7,883 nt of DNA. It comes from Syntrophaceae bacterium (GTDB taxonomy: Bacteria > Desulfobacterota > Syntrophorhabdia > Syntrophorhabdales > WCHB1-27). Where the stretch lies: the NCBI GenBank assembly GCA_003165115.1, contig PLSJ01000393.1, positions 1 to 7,883 of the forward strand, read 5' to 3'. The notes below the pieces were generated by a model. It did no database searches and had not been told where the DNA came from. It saw only the letters and a list, made by a program, of their open reading frames with translations. Shown here one piece after another: positions 5,481 through 7,883 of the stretch. The position numbers were made by a program, and so were the translations under genes. How positions within the stretch are numbered: position 1 is the first letter of the stretch; every line of letters starts with the position of its first letter.

Positions 5481-6956
5481 ATGAGGACATTCGAAACAGA
5501 GATCAAGGATGCACTCAAGGAAGTCGAGACATTCAGGACGCCGGAGTGTCTCGGCCCGACGTTGATCGGGTCCTTCGCGGAAAACACGCTATCCGAAGAA
5601 GAGCGGCAGAGGGCCGAAGACCATTTGCACACGTGCCTCTATTGCCTCAAACAACTCAACGAGATGAAAGAGCTGCTCTCCTGCCGCGCACAGCCCCCAA
5701 AACTGTCTCCCCTGCTGAGCGAGCGGCTGACAGCGCTGTACCGGACGGCCGAAAAAAAAAGTGGGGAAGACGGCGCGGCCGTGTCGTTCGGCGAAAAGCT
5801 TAAAGCATTGCTCTTTTTCCCCGAGAGGCTATGGAAATACTCGACCGCCGGTCTCGCGACCGCCTGCGCGGCACTCCTGGTCAGTCTTCTCATAGTGAGA
5901 CACGAGACTCCGGCCGGCATGGTTCCTCACGTGGACGCGAACTCTTTCGTGAAGGTGCGGGCACTTGATGACGGCGGAGCAGTGGTAAACGAAGTCGAGG
6001 GCGTCGTGGTCGGCGCCAAAGGGCTCGTCGCATCCAATCTCTCCCAATTGGTCGGTGCCAGCGCCATTCAAATCACCTCGCGGGACGGAAAGGTTTACCG
6101 GACAACACGCGTATGGAAGGACGAGGACAAGAACCTCGCGGTGATGAAGATAGACAACGAATCGCTCCCTTCCATCCCGACGGCCGACATAAGCGAAATC
6201 AGCATCGGACAAAGTGTTTTTCTCGTGACGGACCGCGCAGGCGGAAAAAAGGAGTACAAGGAATCACTCGTCAGCGATTTCAAACAGGTGCCGGGCAGGC
6301 GTAAAGCCGGCTCGGTACAGTACATCCAGCTCGCTACGCTCGCCACCAATGCCGCACGGGGCGCAATAGTCGACGGACAGGGGAAACTGGTGGGTCTCCT
6401 CATCACGCAAGAAAAGCGGATAAGTCTGGCGGCGCCTATTGCCGACGCGGAAAAGCTTGCAAAAGAAGGCAAGGCCGTTTCCCTGAGCGAGCTGAAAGAC
6501 GTGAAATTCTCCGCCGAGGCGCTCAACCTCTATCTGAAAGGGATCCTTGCCCGCGACGAACAGCGGTGGGATGAGGCAATAGACCTCCTCAAAAGGGCCG
6601 TGGCGCTTAACACCACCCTGGAAGGCGCCCGTCTCGAGCTGGCCTACGCATACTACAGGAAGCACCGTTATGAGGCGGAAGCCCACGAGTACGAGGAGGT
6701 GCTGAAGAATAACCCGGAGAATACCGATGCCCTTTTTGGCCTGGCATCGAATCTGGAAACGAGAGGAGAGTATGAGAAAGCAATAAGACATTACGAAAAA
6801 GTCGTCGACCTCGACCGGGAGGACGCGGACACGTACTATCAGCTCGGGTTGGCATATTTGGCGCAAGGGGACAAAGGCAAGGCATTGTGGGCCTATGGCC
6901 GGTTGAAGACGCTTGACCCGGGCTACGCGGAGATGCTGAGGAGATTGAGCAAATAA
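5481..6956 (+). CDS. Zinc anti-sigma-like domain, membrane helix, inactive HtrA-like domain and TPR repeats
   Basis: A 491-residue multidomain protein. (1) Residues 20-60 form an anti-sigma-type zinc finger (zf-HC2/ZAS): Cys23, then His48-x3-Cys52-x2-Cys55 after the typical FAENTLSEEER. (2) One membrane helix at about 120-139. (3) Residues about 154-325 follow the trypsin/HtrA pattern (EGVVVGAKGLVASN, KDEDKNLAVMKID, GAIVDGQGKLVGLL), but the catalytic positions look lost: Ser188 for His (SNLSQLV versus TNNHVV), Asn218 for Asp (NLAV versus DIAL), and Ala291/292 for Ser (NAARGAIV versus GNSGGALV). (4) Four 34-residue TPRs at about 346-481. Predicted topology: zinc domain in the cytoplasm, dead protease and TPRs in the periplasm. 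AGGG lies 7 bases before the ATG. It converges on the sigma gene at 7021-7614. A membrane anti-sigma with a ligand-binding pseudoprotease sensor is the best reading; binding partner and signal are unknown. Confidence 0.88.
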   Translation: MRTFETEIKDALKEVETFRTPECLGPTLIGSFAENTLSEEERQRAEDHLHTCLYCLKQLNEMKELLSCRAQPPKLSPLLSERLTALYRTAEKKSGEDGAAVSFGEKLKALLFFPERLWKYSTAGLATACAALLVSLLIVRHETPAGMVPHVDANSFVKVRALDDGGAVVNEVEGVVVGAKGLVASNLSQLVGASAIQITSRDGKVYRTTRVWKDEDKNLAVMKIDNESLPSIPTADISEISIGQSVFLVTDRAGGKKEYKESLVSDFKQVPGRRKAGSVQYIQLATLATNAARGAIVDGQGKLVGLLITQEKRISLAAPIADAEKLAKEGKAVSLSELKDVKFSAEALNLYLKGILARDEQRWDEAIDLLKRAVALNTTLEGARLELAYAYYRKHRYEAEAHEYEEVLKNNPENTDALFGLASNLETRGEYEKAIRHYEKVVDLDREDADTYYQLGLAYLAQGDKGKALWAYGRLKTLDPGYAEMLRRLSK

Positions 6957-6957
6957 T

Positions 6958-7022
6958 GGCCATGCACGTGCGTTTCGCGGTTCGGTGATGGACGGTGAAA
7001 CGTTTCCGCGGATGGCCCTTTT
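6958..7022. terminator. Possible shared terminator between convergent genes
   Basis: The 64 bp between the two stop codons can fold: GGCCAT (6958-6963) pairs with ATGGCC (7012-7017), CGCGG (6976-6980) with CCGCG (7006-7010), and CTTTT follows on the plus strand. An alternative pairing is CGTTTC (6971-6976) with GAAACG (6997-7002). The left side has a 12-base internal bulge, so this is only moderately convincing. Confidence 0.35.
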
Positions 7023-7278
7023 AGCCGGAGAGTGTCTGGCCGAGCAAGTCCTTCACCTTCTCCTTTATCCGCGCATACTTCGATGCCACCGTGCCTTGAG
7101 GAATGCCCAGTATATCGGCAATTTCCCTGTCTTTGTAACCTTCCATCTTCATGAGGACCACCTGTTTTGTCTCTATCGTGGACCCTTCGAGGACCATGCG
7201 GATCGTGTGCAGTTGTTCATCCTTTTTTGACACGGCATAGGTTTCCCGGTTCCCGTCATGCACTTCCAACTGCAGCAA
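7021..7278 (-). CDS. Region 4 half of the interrupted sigma factor
   Basis: Codons 113-197 of the joint frame. The helix-turn-helix GYKDREIADILGIPQGTV (159-176) that reads the -35 element is intact, preceded by ETKQVVLMKM, usual for sigma region 4.2. Independent translation is doubtful: the first start-like codon is TTG at 7278, and the only purine-rich Shine-Dalgarno-like run (AGGAAAGAGA) lies too far upstream of it. The 27 in-frame codons between the TAG and 7278 belong to the linker. Confidence 0.35.
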   Translation of the reverse strand: MLQLEVHDGNRETYAVSKKDEQLHTIRMVLEGSTIETKQVVLMKMEGYKDREIADILGIPQGTVASKYARIKEKVKDLLGQTLSG

Positions 7279-7356
7279 TTCCGACCGGTAGCGATCTCTT
7301 TCCTGATCGAGAGAGACGGTATCTTTCGGCTCCTTCCCGGATTTCAGAAAGGTAAG

Positions 7357-7390
7357 CGCCTATTTCAGGACGATCCTCCTGAAATAGGCG
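7357..7390. repeat. Perfect 14-bp inverted repeat within the sigma gene
   Basis: CGCCTATTTCAGGA (7357-7370) and TCCTGAAATAGGCG (7377-7390) are exact reverse complements separated by CGATCC. In the coding (minus) strand the first arm encodes the conserved AYFRR stretch and the second arm contains the TAG that breaks the gene. Pairing stops sharply at both ends. Confidence 0.95.
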
Positions 7391-7614
7391 AGAAACTCGT
7401 ACCCTGACGAGCCGCGAAAGTTCTTCAAGCCTCCCTTCAGCAGCTTTGAAAACGTATTCTGGATAATATCTTCCTTTTCCTCGAGTGAAAGACCTCCCAC
7501 CCTGCGGTTGAGGATATTCATGGCGATAGGGGCGTATTCGGTGAAGAAGACGTTCCAGACGGTCTCATCGCCGGAAAGACATCCCTTCACGACGGATTGC
7601 ATGTCGTCAAACAT
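7360..7614 (-). CDS. Region 2 half of the interrupted sigma factor
   Basis: The 84 residues that would be made if TAG terminates. EDIIQNTFSKLL (48-59) and FRGSSGYEFLAYFRRIV (66-82) are the parts of region 2 that bind the beta' clamp and the -10 element in ECF sigmas. On its own it could still contact core RNA polymerase and might be bound by an anti-sigma. It is the translatable part of the pseudogene described separately; ATG at codon 5 is an alternative start. Confidence 0.6.
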   Translation of the reverse strand: MFDDMQSVVKGCLSGDETVWNVFFTEYAPIAMNILNRRVGGLSLEEKEDIIQNTFSKLLKGGLKNFRGSSGYEFLAYFRRIVLK

Positions 7615-7719
7615 ATCCGGCTATTTTACTGCGATGCCGGAAGATTTTAAACAGCAATCTGTTCGGGCGGGGCTTTCCTCGCAGAAGCCCGGCCGTGAGG
7701 ACCGGCCGAAGGGCATCCT
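7615..7719. other. Hairpin-rich intergenic region between the RND pump and sigma genes
   Basis: Two GC-rich hairpins stand side by side: GGGCTT (7670-7675) with AAGCCC (7685-7690), and CGGCCG (7690-7695) with CGGCCG (7703-7708, 7-base loop). They lie just after the pump stop codon on the minus strand and could end or attenuate its transcription, but no T-run adjoins either. No clear promoter for the sigma gene was found, so read-through from the pump gene is possible. Confidence 0.4.
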
Positions 7720-7883
7720 CTATTCGCCCTCGGGCCTGTCATCCGTCGCATCGATGGCCCTGGACTCGTCGGCCCCCGGCAGTTGGTCTGTCGGTCTCGC
7801 CCACCACACATAGAAAGTGGGCAGGACAAAAATGCTCAGCACCAGGTCGGTTATCAACCCGCCGACGATGACAATGGCAAAGG
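7720..7883 (-). CDS. C-terminal end of a heavy-metal RND efflux pump (CzcA/CusA-like), partial
   Basis: The last 53 residues of a protein whose start lies beyond the right edge. FAIVIVGGLITDLVLSIFVL and PTFYVWW match the final transmembrane helix of heavy-metal-efflux RND pumps (typically AIVIIGGLxTSTLLxLFVLPALY). These inner-membrane pumps export metal cations by proton antiport with periplasmic adaptor and outer-membrane partners. The tail after the helix is acidic and polar (ADESRAIDATDDRPEGE) and ends in TAG. The usual Ser-Thr after Thr is here Asp-Leu. With so little sequence, the metal and subfamily cannot be named. Confidence 0.8.
   Translation of the reverse strand, partial: FAIVIVGGLITDLVLSIFVLPTFYVWWARPTDQLPGADESRAIDATDDRPEGE

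Larger units (their letters stand above)
7021..7614 (-). pseudogene. ECF-type sigma factor gene interrupted by an in-frame TAG
   Basis: Read as one frame this is 197 codons with the layout of an ECF (sigma-70 family, group 4) sigma factor: region 2 in the first 84 codons, a linker, and region 4 in codons about 130-190. Codon 85 is TAG (plus-strand 7360-7362). No frameshift is involved: both halves and the linker (ALTFLKSGKEPKDTVSLD) are in the same frame and look intact. The stop lies in the right arm of a perfect 14-bp inverted repeat. TAG is also the ordinary terminator of fbp, tpx, the HU gene and the acidic-protein gene here, so routine decoding of TAG is unlikely. The gene is probably a recent nonsense pseudogene; alternatives are readthrough, a two-polypeptide sigma, or a sequence error. 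The start at 7614 has no evident ribosome-binding site, and an in-frame stop lies just upstream. Confidence 0.8.

Noticed and set aside
7508..7813. Plus-strand frame opposite the sigma start and the pump 3' end
   Set aside because: Both opposite-strand genes show clear family motifs, so this is a shadow.

Overview
The window looks like chromosomal DNA from a GC-rich (about 55-60% by eye) Gram-negative bacterium. A heavy-metal RND efflux pump, a predicted cytoplasm-to-periplasm anti-sigma-like protein and an E. coli-type Tam all point to a Gram-negative envelope. An anaerobic, deltaproteobacterial (Desulfobacterota-like) host is my guess from the overall gene flavour; nothing in the window proves it. 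There are no rRNA or tRNA genes, CRISPR arrays, transposases or phage genes. Genes are mostly single units with their own promoters.

Left part (1-2592, all +): the class I fructose-1,6-bisphosphatase gene, cut at its 5' end by the window edge; a stand-alone ModF/YlmA-type ABC ATPase behind a clear -35/-10 promoter; and the thiol peroxidase gene tpx. Middle (2607-4100, both -): a Tam-like trans-aconitate methyltransferase, tail to tail with tpx, then about 390 bp without genes that holds a long inverted repeat, then an HU-family DNA-binding protein with a basic tail. The HU promoter is divergent from that of the next gene. Middle-right (4379-5262, both +): an unrecognised, very acidic 115-residue protein with a near-perfect Shine-Dalgarno, and a gamma-glutamylcyclotransferase-like protein followed by a hairpin terminator.

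Right part (5389-7883), the most unusual: a 47-bp stretch that is almost pure A/T precedes a 491-residue protein. It joins an anti-sigma-type zinc-binding domain, one membrane helix, a trypsin/HtrA-like domain in which all three catalytic positions appear to be lost, and four TPR repeats. It converges on an ECF-type sigma factor gene on the - strand. That sigma gene is split between regions 2 and 4 by an in-frame TAG lying exactly in one arm of a perfect 14-bp inverted repeat. Upstream of the sigma gene on the same strand is the 3' end of a heavy-metal RND (CzcA/CusA-like) pump.

How it fits together: the left and middle genes are ordinary metabolism, redox and chromatin functions with no obvious joint pathway. 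The right end may be an envelope-sensing module: sigma factor plus a membrane anti-sigma whose sensor is a dead protease with a TPR scaffold. In this genome its sigma factor is apparently broken, or made in two pieces. That pairing is inferred from adjacency and domain type only.
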